From: JBGOUV01 sp041477815
GTDB taxonomy: Bacteria > Acidobacteriota > Terriglobia > Bryobacterales > JACQDG01
Length of the DNA: 18,017 nucleotides
Direction: 5' to 3'
NCBI GenBank assembly: GCA_041477815.1
Contig: JBGOUV010000097.1
Location: forward strand, 1 to 18,017
The position numbers and the translations under genes were made by a program. Position 1 is the first letter of the stretch. Every line of letters begins with the position of its first letter. The notes beneath the pieces are model-generated. The model worked only from the letters and a program-made list of their open reading frames with translations. It searched no databases and was not told the origin of the DNA. Below, in pieces: positions 1 to 7,760 of this stretch.

Positions 1-2
1 GC

Positions 3-50
3 GTCCAGGTGTTCGGCGCCACCAGCGGGCTTTCCTCGGTCCGGCAGTAG
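3..50 (+). CDS. C-terminal tail of an upstream gene (partial, tentative)
   Basis: One forward frame is open from the window edge and ends at TAG 48-50, giving a 15-residue tail VQVFGATSGLSSVRQ. Its alternating hydrophobic and small polar residues resemble the last strand of a beta-sandwich domain of a secreted protein, but this is too short to assign a family. The other two forward frames are also open for some distance here, so even the frame is uncertain. If real, the gene runs in the same direction as the GT87 gene that starts at 194. Confidence 0.25.
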   Translation, partial: VQVFGATSGLSSVRQ

Positions 51-161
51 CAGGGCAACTCTACTACATCAGCCCTCAGCAGCCTGACTCTCAAGCAACG
101 TGGTAGCCTTGCAAAGAGCCGCTAGCGAGCCGCAGGGTGGCAGGCCCGCCAAGGCCAGGTT

Positions 162-189
162 GCTAACTGCTAAAAGCTAATAGCTTCTT
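162..189 (+). repeat. Four tandem 7-bp units abutting a start codon
   Basis: The sequence reads GCTAACT, GCTAAAA, GCTAATA, GCTTCTT in a row, a period-7 repeat with core GCTAA whose last unit has decayed. It ends four bases before the ATG of the GT87 gene, in the place where a ribosome binding site would normally sit, and no Shine-Dalgarno sequence is visible. The tract also contains a short hairpin-forming AAGCT-AAT-AGCTT. Confidence 0.6.
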
Positions 190-193
190 TTCA

Positions 194-1294
194 ATGCGTG
201 ATTCTCTTGCTGTCGGAGTACTTTCGGCGATCGCTTTGTCATTCATGCTGTGGCTGGCCTGGATGCAGCGCGAACGCGTTCTCCCGGGGCACAATGACTT
301 CATCCAGTTGTACACCGGCGCGCGGCTGACCTTTACGGGGCAGTTGTACGACCGGACGCGGGTGACCGAGGTCCAGCGGGAGAGCGTCGGGGTTACAGGG
401 GAGGGCTGGCGGTATACGCGGCTCCCTTACTACGCCGGGTTGCTGTGGCCGCTGGGGTTGCTGCCGTATCGGGCGGCGTATGGGGTGTGGCAGGTGTTGT
501 CGATCGCGGCGCTGGCGGGATTTACGGCGTTGTGGAGGCCCCCGCGGCCCGGTCTGACGGTGCTGTTCACCTTGCTTTCGCTGCCCGCGTTTGCCGCGCT
601 GATGAACGGCCAGGATCTGAGCTTCGTGCTGCTCTGGCTGGCCCTGGCGGCGCGGTGGCGCCGGAGAGACCGGCCATTTTGGGCGGGCGTGGCGCTGGCG
701 TTGTGCGCCTCGAAGTTTCATCTGTTCGTGCTGTTGCCGGTTCTGCTGGTCGGGCAGCGGGCCTGGCGTCTGGCGGCGGGACTGGCCTGCGGGGGAGCGG
801 CGTTGGTGGTCCTATCGTTTGCGGTGGGCGGCCTCCCTTGGCCCGTAGACTACTGGCGGGTCCTGACCGACCCGGCCATCCATCCCGATGCGGGCAACAT
901 GCCGAACCTGCATGGGTTGGTTTCCTTCTGGCCGGCGGCAAGCTGGCTGGAGTGGCCGGCCGTGGCCCTGACCGTGGGGGCGGTGTGGCGGGTGGCCCGC
1001 CGGGGGGACTTCGACACGGCCCTGGCGGCGACCCTGGCCGGGGGGCTCCTGGTGAGCTACCACTCCTACCTGCCAGACTGCAGCGTGCTGCTGCCGGCCG
1101 CCCTGGTAGTGCTGAGCACGACTGCCTCGGCGTGGCTCCGGGTTCTGGCGATGTTTCTGCTGACGCCGGTAGCTTACTTCCTGCTGGTTCAGAAATCGGC
1201 GGTGGCGGCCGTAATTCCGGCGGCGGTCCTGGTGCTGGTGGTGGCGCTGGCCCTGGAAGTGAAATCGTACACGGCCACCAGCGGGGAAGCATAG
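194..1294 (+). CDS. GT87-family (DUF2029) polytopic membrane glycosyltransferase
   Basis: A 366-residue, very hydrophobic protein with about nine to ten probable membrane segments (roughly residues 5-24, 80-112, 118-154, 161-188, 190-217, 252-268, 273-308, 313-333, 336-356). After the first segment lies the loop GHNDFIQLYTGARL followed by GQLYD, the typical opening of GT87/DUF2029 proteins. The acidic residue D35 sits where this GT-C family carries its catalytic Asp. Family members transfer a sugar from a polyprenyl-phosphate donor to a lipid or glycan acceptor on the outer face of the cytoplasmic membrane; the acceptor here is unknown. The ATG at 194 puts the N-terminal segment and conserved loop in the usual place, although no ribosome binding site precedes it. 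The 3' end overlaps the convergent GT39-type gene by 106 bp. Confidence 0.8.
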   Translation: MRDSLAVGVLSAIALSFMLWLAWMQRERVLPGHNDFIQLYTGARLTFTGQLYDRTRVTEVQRESVGVTGEGWRYTRLPYYAGLLWPLGLLPYRAAYGVWQVLSIAALAGFTALWRPPRPGLTVLFTLLSLPAFAALMNGQDLSFVLLWLALAARWRRRDRPFWAGVALALCASKFHLFVLLPVLLVGQRAWRLAAGLACGGAALVVLSFAVGGLPWPVDYWRVLTDPAIHPDAGNMPNLHGLVSFWPAASWLEWPAVALTVGAVWRVARRGDFDTALAATLAGGLLVSYHSYLPDCSVLLPAALVVLSTTASAWLRVLAMFLLTPVAYFLLVQKSAVAAVIPAAVLVLVVALALEVKSYTATSGEA

Positions 1295-2823
1295 ACGCGC
1301 CGGGGAGCGTAGCTCCGCTCCACCGACCGCAACAGACGCCCCCGCTCGCCGTCGGGCACCTCGCCCCGAAAGTAGTCGCCGGCGGTGGTGAACAGGTAGT
1401 CCAATCTGCGCTCGCGGGCGAAGGTTTCCACCTCACCATGCCGGCGGACAAACGTGTCCAGATCTCCTTGGTAATACAGTCGCGGGGCCACCCGGACGCT
1501 GGAGGCGCAGCGGCCGGTGTACAGGTAGAGGACCGGGTCATCGTAGGCCACGAAGCGGGCGGAAGCGGGCAGGTTCTGGTCGATCCACTGGTACGCTTGG
1601 CGCTGGGCGGCGAGGAGTTGCCGGTGCTGCCGGAAAATGCCGGGCAGCTCCCCAAACAGGGCCTGACCGTGGGCGTAGACCAGCGGAACCAGGCAGCAGG
1701 TGAGCAGCGCGCTGCCGGCCAGGGCAGGACGGCGTGTAGAGGCCCGGAGCAAGTCGCGGAGATGCTTCCCTTCTCTCCACAGCCCGGCCGCCAGGAGCGG
1801 AAACAGCGGCACCGCGGACCGCGCGTCCGGAGGCCAGGCGCAGGCAATGAGAAGGGGAAAGAGGCCGGCGGCGTACCAGTGATAGGGAGTCCAACCGTCC
1901 TCGCGACCAAGGCGCACCACCCCGGCCAGGGCGGCGAAGACGAACAACCGCCCTCCGAATTCGCCCCAGACCGAGCCGGCCGTCTGCGCAGTAAGCAGGC
2001 GGGTAAGCGAGGCGAGCAAGAGTGCCAGGTTCTGGCTCAGCAGGGACGGCCAGTGCGACCCGGCTAAATTGTATAATTGATATCCTAGATAGTTGGTGTA
2101 GTACAGGGTGACGATGTCGCTGGCCGGCGCGTGAGAGGCCCGCACCCAAAGGGTCCAGGCCGCGACGGCGGGAGTCATGGCCGCCAGGAACCAGGCGGCC
2201 CGACGCCGGCGGCCGCGCCAGACGAGCCACAAGGGGCCGGTAAGGACCAGCGGCAGGGCGGCCAGACGTGTGAGATAGGCGGCGGCGCCAAGCAGTCCGG
2301 CCAAGGGAGCAGTCCAACCGGGCGCCTCCCGGTCGCCGGCGCACCCGAGCCAGTGGAGCGAGGCAAATAACAGCACCGAGAACAGCAAGTCGCTCATCAG
2401 CGTGACGCCCAGGAGCACGGTGACCGGACTAAGAACCAGGGCCGCGGCCACCAGCCACGCCGTCCGGCCGCTCAGGCCCAGAGCGCGCAGCATCCAGCGG
2501 GAGGCCACCGCGTAGAGCGGCAGCAGGAGCCACGTGACGAGCATGGCCGTCGGCAGGTTGCCGGGGAAACCGGGAACCAGCCGCCACACTGTCGAAAGCA
2601 GCAGCGGGTACACAGGCGGATACTTGGTCTGATAGGGCTGGTCGGGCAGGCTGAGGATGCGGTAGCCGGACCCCTGGGCGACCGACTTGGCGGTGACCCA
2701 GTAGATCATGTCGTCGTGGTACTGCCCCAGGTGGGGCATGTCCCGAAACGTCCAGGCGAGGTACGCCGAGGGCAGGAGGGCGAGTAGGACGGTGAGTGGA
2801 ACGAGGCGGCGCATCCGCTTCAT
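1189..2823 (-). CDS. GT39/PMT-type (ArnT-like) membrane glycosyltransferase
   Basis: A 544-residue protein with an N-terminal membrane segment (about 8-25), then the loop HLGQYHDDMIYWVTAKSVAQ with the acidic pair D37-D38, then many membrane segments to about residue 400 and a soluble C-terminal portion. This layout is that of dolichyl-phosphate-mannose or ArnT-like transferases (PMT_2 superfamily), where the first periplasmic loop carries the catalytic acidic residue. Such enzymes move a sugar from a polyprenyl carrier onto protein, lipid A or polysaccharide. The protein seems naturally to end near PLVAVYDF. The last 23 residues are Ser/Thr/Ala-rich and are read antisense through the GT87 gene, so they look like a stop-loss extension. 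No ribosome binding site is visible at ATG 2823; a second ATG three codons on is possible. Confidence 0.78.
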   Translation of the reverse strand: MKRMRRLVPLTVLLALLPSAYLAWTFRDMPHLGQYHDDMIYWVTAKSVAQGSGYRILSLPDQPYQTKYPPVYPLLLSTVWRLVPGFPGNLPTAMLVTWLLLPLYAVASRWMLRALGLSGRTAWLVAAALVLSPVTVLLGVTLMSDLLFSVLLFASLHWLGCAGDREAPGWTAPLAGLLGAAAYLTRLAALPLVLTGPLWLVWRGRRRRAAWFLAAMTPAVAAWTLWVRASHAPASDIVTLYYTNYLGYQLYNLAGSHWPSLLSQNLALLLASLTRLLTAQTAGSVWGEFGGRLFVFAALAGVVRLGREDGWTPYHWYAAGLFPLLIACAWPPDARSAVPLFPLLAAGLWREGKHLRDLLRASTRRPALAGSALLTCCLVPLVYAHGQALFGELPGIFRQHRQLLAAQRQAYQWIDQNLPASARFVAYDDPVLYLYTGRCASSVRVAPRLYYQGDLDTFVRRHGEVETFARERRLDYLFTTAGDYFRGEVPDGERGRLLRSVERSYAPRRVYASPLVAVYDFTSRASATTSTRTAAGITAATADF

Positions 2824-2831
2824 GCAGGGTC

Positions 2832-2860
2832 ATTCTAAGTGGCTTGCTCCATAGCAACAA
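2832..2860 (-). promoter_or_regulatory. Candidate promoter giving a near-leaderless mRNA
   Basis: On the minus strand TTGTTG (2860-2855) lies exactly 17 bp before TAGAAT (2837-2832). A start six to seven bases further on would fall two or three bases from the ATG at 2823, matching the lack of a ribosome binding site. The -35 element matches the consensus at only three positions. In the rest of the 294-bp gap (2824-3117) between the divergent genes I see no other convincing signal. Confidence 0.35.
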
Positions 2861-3117
2861 TCGGCAGTCTGCTGGATTCGCCGTTAGGGCTTCGCCTTAG
2901 ACGGGGTTATAGGCAACCTTGAGGCGCCGGCATATCGATCAGCGCGTCGCGGCCCCGTAGAAGATCGCCAAACCCGGATCGCGGCAGCCTGCTTGAGAGC
3001 TCGGGGCGCGGCCACTCTCTGGAATACCTGTGGGGTGCGGTCAGCAAAATCCCTCGTCAACCTCAGGCGAACCACCGATGCCAGCCCACTGCCGCCGGGT
3101 GCCATACTCAGGGAGCC

Positions 3118-4164
3118 GTGGTCCCGGAAACCAAGCGAAGGCTCTTTGGCCTCATCTCTTTTGCCCTGCTGGCTCTGTTTACGTACGGCGTCTGGCGGCT
3201 GGGCCTGCGGCTGTACCCGCTGGTCACCCGCTACTACGCGATCCGTCTGCACGCCACCGCCTGGCGGGCCGTCTACAGCGAACGCGGGTTGACGGCGCCG
3301 CCGGACGGCCCTCGCGAGGGCTATTGGGGCAAGGACATCGGCAAGACCATCCCCCATCCGGCGGTGGGCTGGACCCTGCCCGAAGTCCATATCCCCGGGC
3401 GCCTGGATATCGAAGCGGACGGCATGCAGCGCGTGCGGGTCTCCTCCACCCCGCGCACCCGTATTCTGATCGTGGGAGCCAGCCTGGCCTTTGGGGCCTG
3501 CTCTTCAGACATTGCAAATACCTATTTCACCAGGCTGGCCGCCTTGCTGGCGGAGAAGTCCTATCCCCCGGAGATCACCGTTCTGGCGGCAGGCGGCTGG
3601 AAGAGCGGTCAGGAGCTGGAGGCGTTGCGGCGCTTCGGCTTGCCGGCGCGTCCCGACGTGGTGCTGTTTCTGGACGGGTTGAATGACCTGACCAACGGCT
3701 CCAACGCCCGCGTAGTGTACGGACAACCGACCAGGACCCTGGACGGCTCCCCCTGGCACGGACTATATCACGAACATGACTATCCGGACCGGGTCCACGT
3801 CTACCTCGACAATATGGGCGCGGCGGTCCGGCTGTTGCGGGAGAACCGGATCCGCGCGGTGCTGGCTCTGCAACCGTCCCTCTTCGAGAAGAAGACCCTG
3901 ACCCCCCTCGAGCAGAAGCTGGCTAATAATACGCTGCACTATCTAGGGTCTGTGGAGGACCTGCGCACCAGCTATGAGCGGATGCGGGTGGGGTTGCAGG
4001 AATTGGCGCGGGCCCAGGGCGCCGCGTTCGTGGACCTTTCCCGGATCTTCGACGGGGAAACCGCCACCATGTTCCTCGATGCCTGGCACTTCCCGGACCC
4101 CGGACACCGGATTCTGGCGGAACGCCTGGCCGGAGCCGTGCTGCCGGTGATAGCTACGCCTTGA
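3118..4164 (+). CDS. Membrane-anchored SGNH/GDSL-like hydrolase
   Basis: A 348-residue protein with one N-terminal membrane segment (about residues 10-27) and an SGNH hydrolase fold. The family blocks are visible: block I IVGASLAFGACSSD with nucleophile Ser122, a Gly in AAGGW (159-160), GLND with Asn189, and the catalytic pair in DAWHFPDPGH (Asp331, His334). SGNH enzymes hydrolyse esters, often O-acetyl groups on surface glycans or peptidoglycan. The uncleaved-looking anchor would place this one on the outer face of the membrane, and the neighbouring glycosyltransferases and deacetylase suggest a glycan substrate, which is inference. The GTG at 3118 is chosen because GGGAG lies just upstream and the membrane segment follows directly. 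The 3' end overlaps the convergent oxidoreductase gene by 11 bp. Confidence 0.8.
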   Translation: MVPETKRRLFGLISFALLALFTYGVWRLGLRLYPLVTRYYAIRLHATAWRAVYSERGLTAPPDGPREGYWGKDIGKTIPHPAVGWTLPEVHIPGRLDIEADGMQRVRVSSTPRTRILIVGASLAFGACSSDIANTYFTRLAALLAEKSYPPEITVLAAGGWKSGQELEALRRFGLPARPDVVLFLDGLNDLTNGSNARVVYGQPTRTLDGSPWHGLYHEHDYPDRVHVYLDNMGAAVRLLRENRIRAVLALQPSLFEKKTLTPLEQKLANNTLHYLGSVEDLRTSYERMRVGLQELARAQGAAFVDLSRIFDGETATMFLDAWHFPDPGHRILAERLAGAVLPVIATP

Positions 4165-5479
4165 GGGTCTCTTTGCTGAAGTCCCAGTGAACCATCTTCC
4201 TGGTCTCCGCCGAGCGGTTGATCAGGTGGGCGCAGGCGGCGGCGCGATGCCCCAGCAGGGCGTCTTCGACGGTCGGTTTGCGGTGGCGCACCGAGTCGAA
4301 GAACTTCTGGAAGTGGACCACGGTGGCCTCCAGCCCCCGCTCGCGGTACGTCTGGACGGCGGGAACCACCTGGGGCGGCAGGCTCCCCGGCACTTCCTCG
4401 CGCCGGATCTTTGGATCTTTATAGTACTTTACTTCCAGGGCCTGCGGCCAGCTCTCGACGATCCAGCGGTTATCTTCCACGGCCATCTCGGGATGATAGG
4501 TAAAGCCGCCGCCCCCGATGGTGAGACTGCCCTCGGTGCCCAGGATCTGGAAGCCGCCCTCAGCCGAGAGCTGGTTGTTGAACGTCGAGCTGAGGCTGGC
4601 CACGAAGCCCTCCGGGTACTCCAGGATCGCGTTGATGGTGTCGGGGACGTCGCGGCTCTCCTTCCAGCGGTAAAGCTGGCCCATGGCCACCACCGAGGCG
4701 GGCATTTTGGCGTCCATCAGGAAGTGGATAGTCGTACAGAGGTGGACAAACAGGTCGGTAGCGATGCCGCCGGAGTAGTCTTTGTAACACCGCCAGCGGA
4801 AGAAGCGGGCCAGGTCGAAAGAGCGCTTGGGGGCGGGGCCCAGGAACATGTCCCAGTTGACCGTAGCCGGCGAGGCGTCGGGCGGAATCGGATAGATCCA
4901 GGCGCCGCTGGCGGTGTTGCGGTTGTAGGAGGCGCGAATCAAGGTGACCTTGCCCAGCTTGCCGGACTGAATCAACTGTTTGGCCTGCTGCTGGGTGGCC
5001 GAGCTGATGCCCTGGCTGCCCACCTGGAGCAGACGGCCGGTCTGCTTGACGGCGTCGAGGATCTCCTGGCCGTCCTCGACGGTATAAGTGAGGGGCTTCT
5101 CGCAATACACGTCCTTGCCGGCCTGGAGGGCCTCGAGGACGTGGGTCTTATGCCAGTGGTCGGGGGAGGCGATGGTGACCACGTCGATGGACTTGTCGTG
5201 TAGTATCTCGCGCCAGTCGGAGACGGACTTGGCGCGGCCGCCGGTGCGCTGGACGGCGCGCTCCAGTCGTCCTTTATAGGCGTCGCAGACGGCGACGATC
5301 TCGGTGCCCTCGCACTGCTTGATGGCTTCCAGTAGCTCCTGAGCGCGGGCCCCGACGGCGATCATGCCGACGGTGACGCGGTTGTTGGGACCCACGGGGC
5401 GGGCGGGCCCGGCGGTCTGGGCCGCGACGGCGGTAGCCGAAAGGGCGGTGGTGCCTAGGAACGTTCGGCGGGAGAGCAT
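4154..5479 (-). CDS. Tat-exported Gfo/Idh/MocA-family oxidoreductase
   Basis: A 441-residue NAD(P)-dependent oxidoreductase beginning with a twin-arginine signal (SRRTFLG, residues 3-9, then a hydrophobic stretch and a likely cut after AVAA at about 20). A Rossmann domain follows (VTVGMIAVGARAQ, about 35-47). The family lysine is in CEKPL (Lys128), and the substrate-domain motif GGIATDLFVH supplies Asp242 and His246. Family members oxidise or epimerise sugars and cyclitols; export through Tat implies the cofactor is bound before transport, as in glucose-fructose oxidoreductase. Tat-exported members of this family are, to my knowledge, common in Acidobacteriota and Planctomycetota and often poorly characterised. 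The start is secure: AGGAGG lies six bases before the ATG. The gene follows the GT4 gene on the same strand by 21 bp, so they may be cotranscribed. Confidence 0.88.
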   Translation of the reverse strand: MLSRRTFLGTTALSATAVAAQTAGPARPVGPNNRVTVGMIAVGARAQELLEAIKQCEGTEIVAVCDAYKGRLERAVQRTGGRAKSVSDWREILHDKSIDVVTIASPDHWHKTHVLEALQAGKDVYCEKPLTYTVEDGQEILDAVKQTGRLLQVGSQGISSATQQQAKQLIQSGKLGKVTLIRASYNRNTASGAWIYPIPPDASPATVNWDMFLGPAPKRSFDLARFFRWRCYKDYSGGIATDLFVHLCTTIHFLMDAKMPASVVAMGQLYRWKESRDVPDTINAILEYPEGFVASLSSTFNNQLSAEGGFQILGTEGSLTIGGGGFTYHPEMAVEDNRWIVESWPQALEVKYYKDPKIRREEVPGSLPPQVVPAVQTYRERGLEATVVHFQKFFDSVRHRKPTVEDALLGHRAAACAHLINRSAETRKMVHWDFSKETLKA

Positions 5480-5485
5480 GGGAAA

Positions 5486-5505
5486 CCTCCTGACGCCCGA
5501 TTATA
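5486..5505 (-). promoter_or_regulatory. Strong ribosome binding site, with possible -10 box
   Basis: On the minus strand a perfect AGGAGG (5491-5486) stands six bases before the ATG at 5479, the clearest ribosome binding site in the window. A perfect TATAAT (5505-5500) lies just upstream and overlaps the TAA stop of the GT4 gene (5503-5501). No good -35 hexamer is seen at 16-18 bp, and a start from this box would leave a leader of only about 13 bases, so the promoter reading is tentative while the ribosome binding site is secure. Confidence 0.5.
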
Positions 5506-7729
5506 GCGCGTCGTACATATCCTTGGCGCGGCGGGCGCAATGCTCCCAACTGAAGCGCTCGACCACGGCGCGCCGGGCGTTGACCCCGAGGTGCTGCCGT
5601 AGCGAGCGGTCAGCCAGCAACCGCTCGACACCGGCGACAAAGGCGGCGGTGTCGGGAGCGATGAGGGCCTCCTCGCCGTCCACGAGATCCAGGCCGGCCA
5701 CGCCCACCGGGGTCGAGACTACCGGACGCCCGCAGGCCATCGCCTCCATTACCTTGATGTTGGTGCCGGCGGAGACGGTCAGCGGGACCAGCACAATGGC
5801 GGCGCGGGCGTAGTAGGGCCCGAGGTCCGAGACGAATCCCTCCACGGTGGTGCGGCCCTCAGCCGTTCCCTTCCAATACTTCTCATGCTCGGGTCCGGCG
5901 ACGACCCGGAGCCGGACCCCGGGCAGGCGCGGTAGGATCTCCTTTTGCAGGTACTGGAACGCCAGCAGGTTGGGCAGATGGCGGAAGGAGCCGACGAAGA
6001 GCAGCTCCAGGGGCTCGCCGGCGGGCTCGGGCGCTGGCTGGAAGCGGTCGATGTCCACGCCGTTGGGGACGATCCAGGTGCGTTCCTGGGGGGCGCCGGC
6101 CGCCACCGCCTGGGCCTTCTCGGGCCCGCTCATCACGGCCACCGCGTTGTACCGGGTCAGCCAGTGGCTCTCGTAGCAGTGCCACTGGTCGAAGGCCGCG
6201 CGGGCTCGGACGGTCTGCTCGGTCCGCCAGATCTGCTCGTAGAGCGAAAACGTAACATCGTGCTCGACCAGCACGGCGGGCGTCCCGGGCAGGACCTCGC
6301 GGTAGCCGGCCAACTGGGTATACTCAATCTGCAACAGGTCGGGACGGTACTCGGCCGCGGCCTGGCGAATGGCCGCGGCCATGGCCCGCGTGCGGTACTG
6401 GGCCACCGCCGGCGGCACGGAGGGGTCCGGCCGGCGGCGCTCGTCCTGGTCGACCACCATCACGCGGGAGAAGCAGGACCCCAGGCGCTCGTAGTCGACC
6501 TGGTCGCGGCGCTCGCGGAAGGTGAGAAGCAGCAGGTCGTACTCCCGGGTAAGGTGTCGGGCGAGATTGAACATCCGTACCGCGCCGCCGTGGGACAGCG
6601 GAAAGGGGAGGTACGGCGAGACCATCAGGAGCCGGCGCCGGGCCTCCCGGAGCGGTGCTGCATATCGAGGATGGGTAGCGATGCTGCCGCGCACCGCGTC
6701 GAACGACCCCGTGGCCGCGCGCGGCGCAGGCTTGGCGGCCAGCAGCCGGAAGCAGAACTCGGCTTCCGGCAAGGCGCGGTCGGGGATCATGGGAAGACGC
6801 GAGGAGCCGGCCCCCACGCTGTAGGACTTCCACCCGGCGCGGGCGGCCTTCCAATAGAGAAGAAGCCACTGGCAGCGACGGGATCGCGCCGCCGGGAAGC
6901 CACCCAGGCGGGCGAGTTTGGCGGCATCGATCAGGACCACGCCGGACAGCGGCGCCAGCACCGCGGCGGCCTCGCCGGGCTGGAGTTGCCGGAAAGCGGC
7001 GCGGGGCAGGAGGTCCTTCTGAAAGCCGGCGCGGCCGGGCTGGTAGCCGGCGGCGAAGGTCTCCGGACGCTGGAACAGTACGCGCAGAGGTTCCAGGTCC
7101 TCCGGGCCGTCACCCTCGCGGAACAGTAGGTATGGATCGCCGCCGGCGAGCGGAGAGTCCTCCGGCGCCGCAGGTTCCTGGGGAGACACCCAGGGGCGGG
7201 AGGTGAAGGTAAGCAGAGGATCCAGGGCGGTCCAGGCGATCTTCCAGAAAGCGCCCAGCAGAAAGTCCTTAACGGACTCGCTGGCCGTAGCGGCGCGGTC
7301 GCGGGCGCGGCGCAGGCCGTGAAACAGCAGGCCGAACGGCAGACCGCTAAAAAAATCGCGGTGCTCGTTCATGACCAGCGTCTTCCAGGGCGGCACCAAG
7401 CAAGGCGCCAGCTTCATCCAGCCAAAACCGTGCTCCCCGGTGCACGTAACCACGCCTAACACCACCCACTCGTGCCACAACAGCGATCCGATGCGGAACG
7501 GCAGCGCGGGTCCAGCCGAGACTTCAATCACCCGCTCACACCGACCGAGCGCCGGGTCGTCACTGGGCGCGCTGAGGAACAGCCATACCGGAAACTGGGG
7601 GACTTCCCTCCGCACGTAGTCCACCGCCTCGCGCCAGGCCGTGCCCGAAGCGCCAAACACGGCGATGATCCGGTGGTCGGACTTGCCGGCCATCCGCAAA
7701 ACTCGCACCACCAGCGACCGGATACTCAC
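5501..7729 (-). CDS. Two-part glycosyltransferase: unusual N-terminal half plus GT4 domain
   Basis: A 742-residue protein, about twice the usual GT4 length. Residues about 364-742 form a complete GT-B glycosyltransferase: MVSPYLPFPLSHGGAVR opens the acceptor domain, PNGVDIDRF (555-563) begins the donor domain, and GTNIKVMEAMACGRPVVSTP (655-674) is the nucleotide-sugar site. The first Glu of the usual EX7E motif is replaced, as in the GTxxKxxEAMA subgroup, while Glu662 remains. Residues 1-360 are not a standard domain. Part of them (LSGVVLIDAAKLARLGGFP at 261-279, then WKAARAGWKSY at 293-303) resembles the end of a GT2 domain, but the acidic ED-x-D signature between these blocks is absent. It likely acts in surface polysaccharide synthesis at the inner membrane face. 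The start is GTG 7729; an ATG twelve codons later is an alternative. Confidence 0.8.
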   Translation of the reverse strand: MSIRSLVVRVLRMAGKSDHRIIAVFGASGTAWREAVDYVRREVPQFPVWLFLSAPSDDPALGRCERVIEVSAGPALPFRIGSLLWHEWVVLGVVTCTGEHGFGWMKLAPCLVPPWKTLVMNEHRDFFSGLPFGLLFHGLRRARDRAATASESVKDFLLGAFWKIAWTALDPLLTFTSRPWVSPQEPAAPEDSPLAGGDPYLLFREGDGPEDLEPLRVLFQRPETFAAGYQPGRAGFQKDLLPRAAFRQLQPGEAAAVLAPLSGVVLIDAAKLARLGGFPAARSRRCQWLLLYWKAARAGWKSYSVGAGSSRLPMIPDRALPEAEFCFRLLAAKPAPRAATGSFDAVRGSIATHPRYAAPLREARRRLLMVSPYLPFPLSHGGAVRMFNLARHLTREYDLLLLTFRERRDQVDYERLGSCFSRVMVVDQDERRRPDPSVPPAVAQYRTRAMAAAIRQAAAEYRPDLLQIEYTQLAGYREVLPGTPAVLVEHDVTFSLYEQIWRTEQTVRARAAFDQWHCYESHWLTRYNAVAVMSGPEKAQAVAAGAPQERTWIVPNGVDIDRFQPAPEPAGEPLELLFVGSFRHLPNLLAFQYLQKEILPRLPGVRLRVVAGPEHEKYWKGTAEGRTTVEGFVSDLGPYYARAAIVLVPLTVSAGTNIKVMEAMACGRPVVSTPVGVAGLDLVDGEEALIAPDTAAFVAGVERLLADRSLRQHLGVNARRAVVERFSWEHCARRAKDMYDAL

Positions 7730-7745
7730 AGCAGACCCGCGAGTG

Positions 7746-7752
7746 TATCATA
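7746..7752. promoter_or_regulatory. Two-way -10-like element between divergent genes
   Basis: Only 31 bp separate the start codons of the GT4 gene (minus) and the deacetylase gene (plus). The 7-bp TATCATA inside this gap reads as TATCAT on the plus strand and TATGAT on the minus strand, each one mismatch from the -10 consensus. Any -35 elements would lie in or beside the coding regions and are not convincing. Confidence 0.3.
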
Positions 7753-7760
7753 GGGGAGCC

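Noticed and set aside
142..150. A rho-independent terminator before the GT87 gene
   Set aside because: The GC-rich stem is only three to four pairs with mismatches, and the later T-run belongs to the 7-bp repeat.
445..2067. A 540-codon forward frame across the GT87 and GT39-type genes
   Set aside because: The product is Gly/Arg/Pro-rich without any domain pattern, and it is a shadow of two convincing membrane proteins in other frames.
2884..3390. Minus-strand 168-codon frame covering the gap before the SGNH gene
   Set aside because: Half of it is antisense to the SGNH gene and the composition is Arg/Pro/Gln-rich; the part in the gap shows no recognisable motif.
4187..5203. A 338-codon forward frame antisense to the Tat oxidoreductase
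   Set aside because: Typical mirror frame of a GC-rich gene; it has no family motifs, while the opposite strand has the Tat signal, Rossmann and Lys-Pro motifs and a ribosome binding site.
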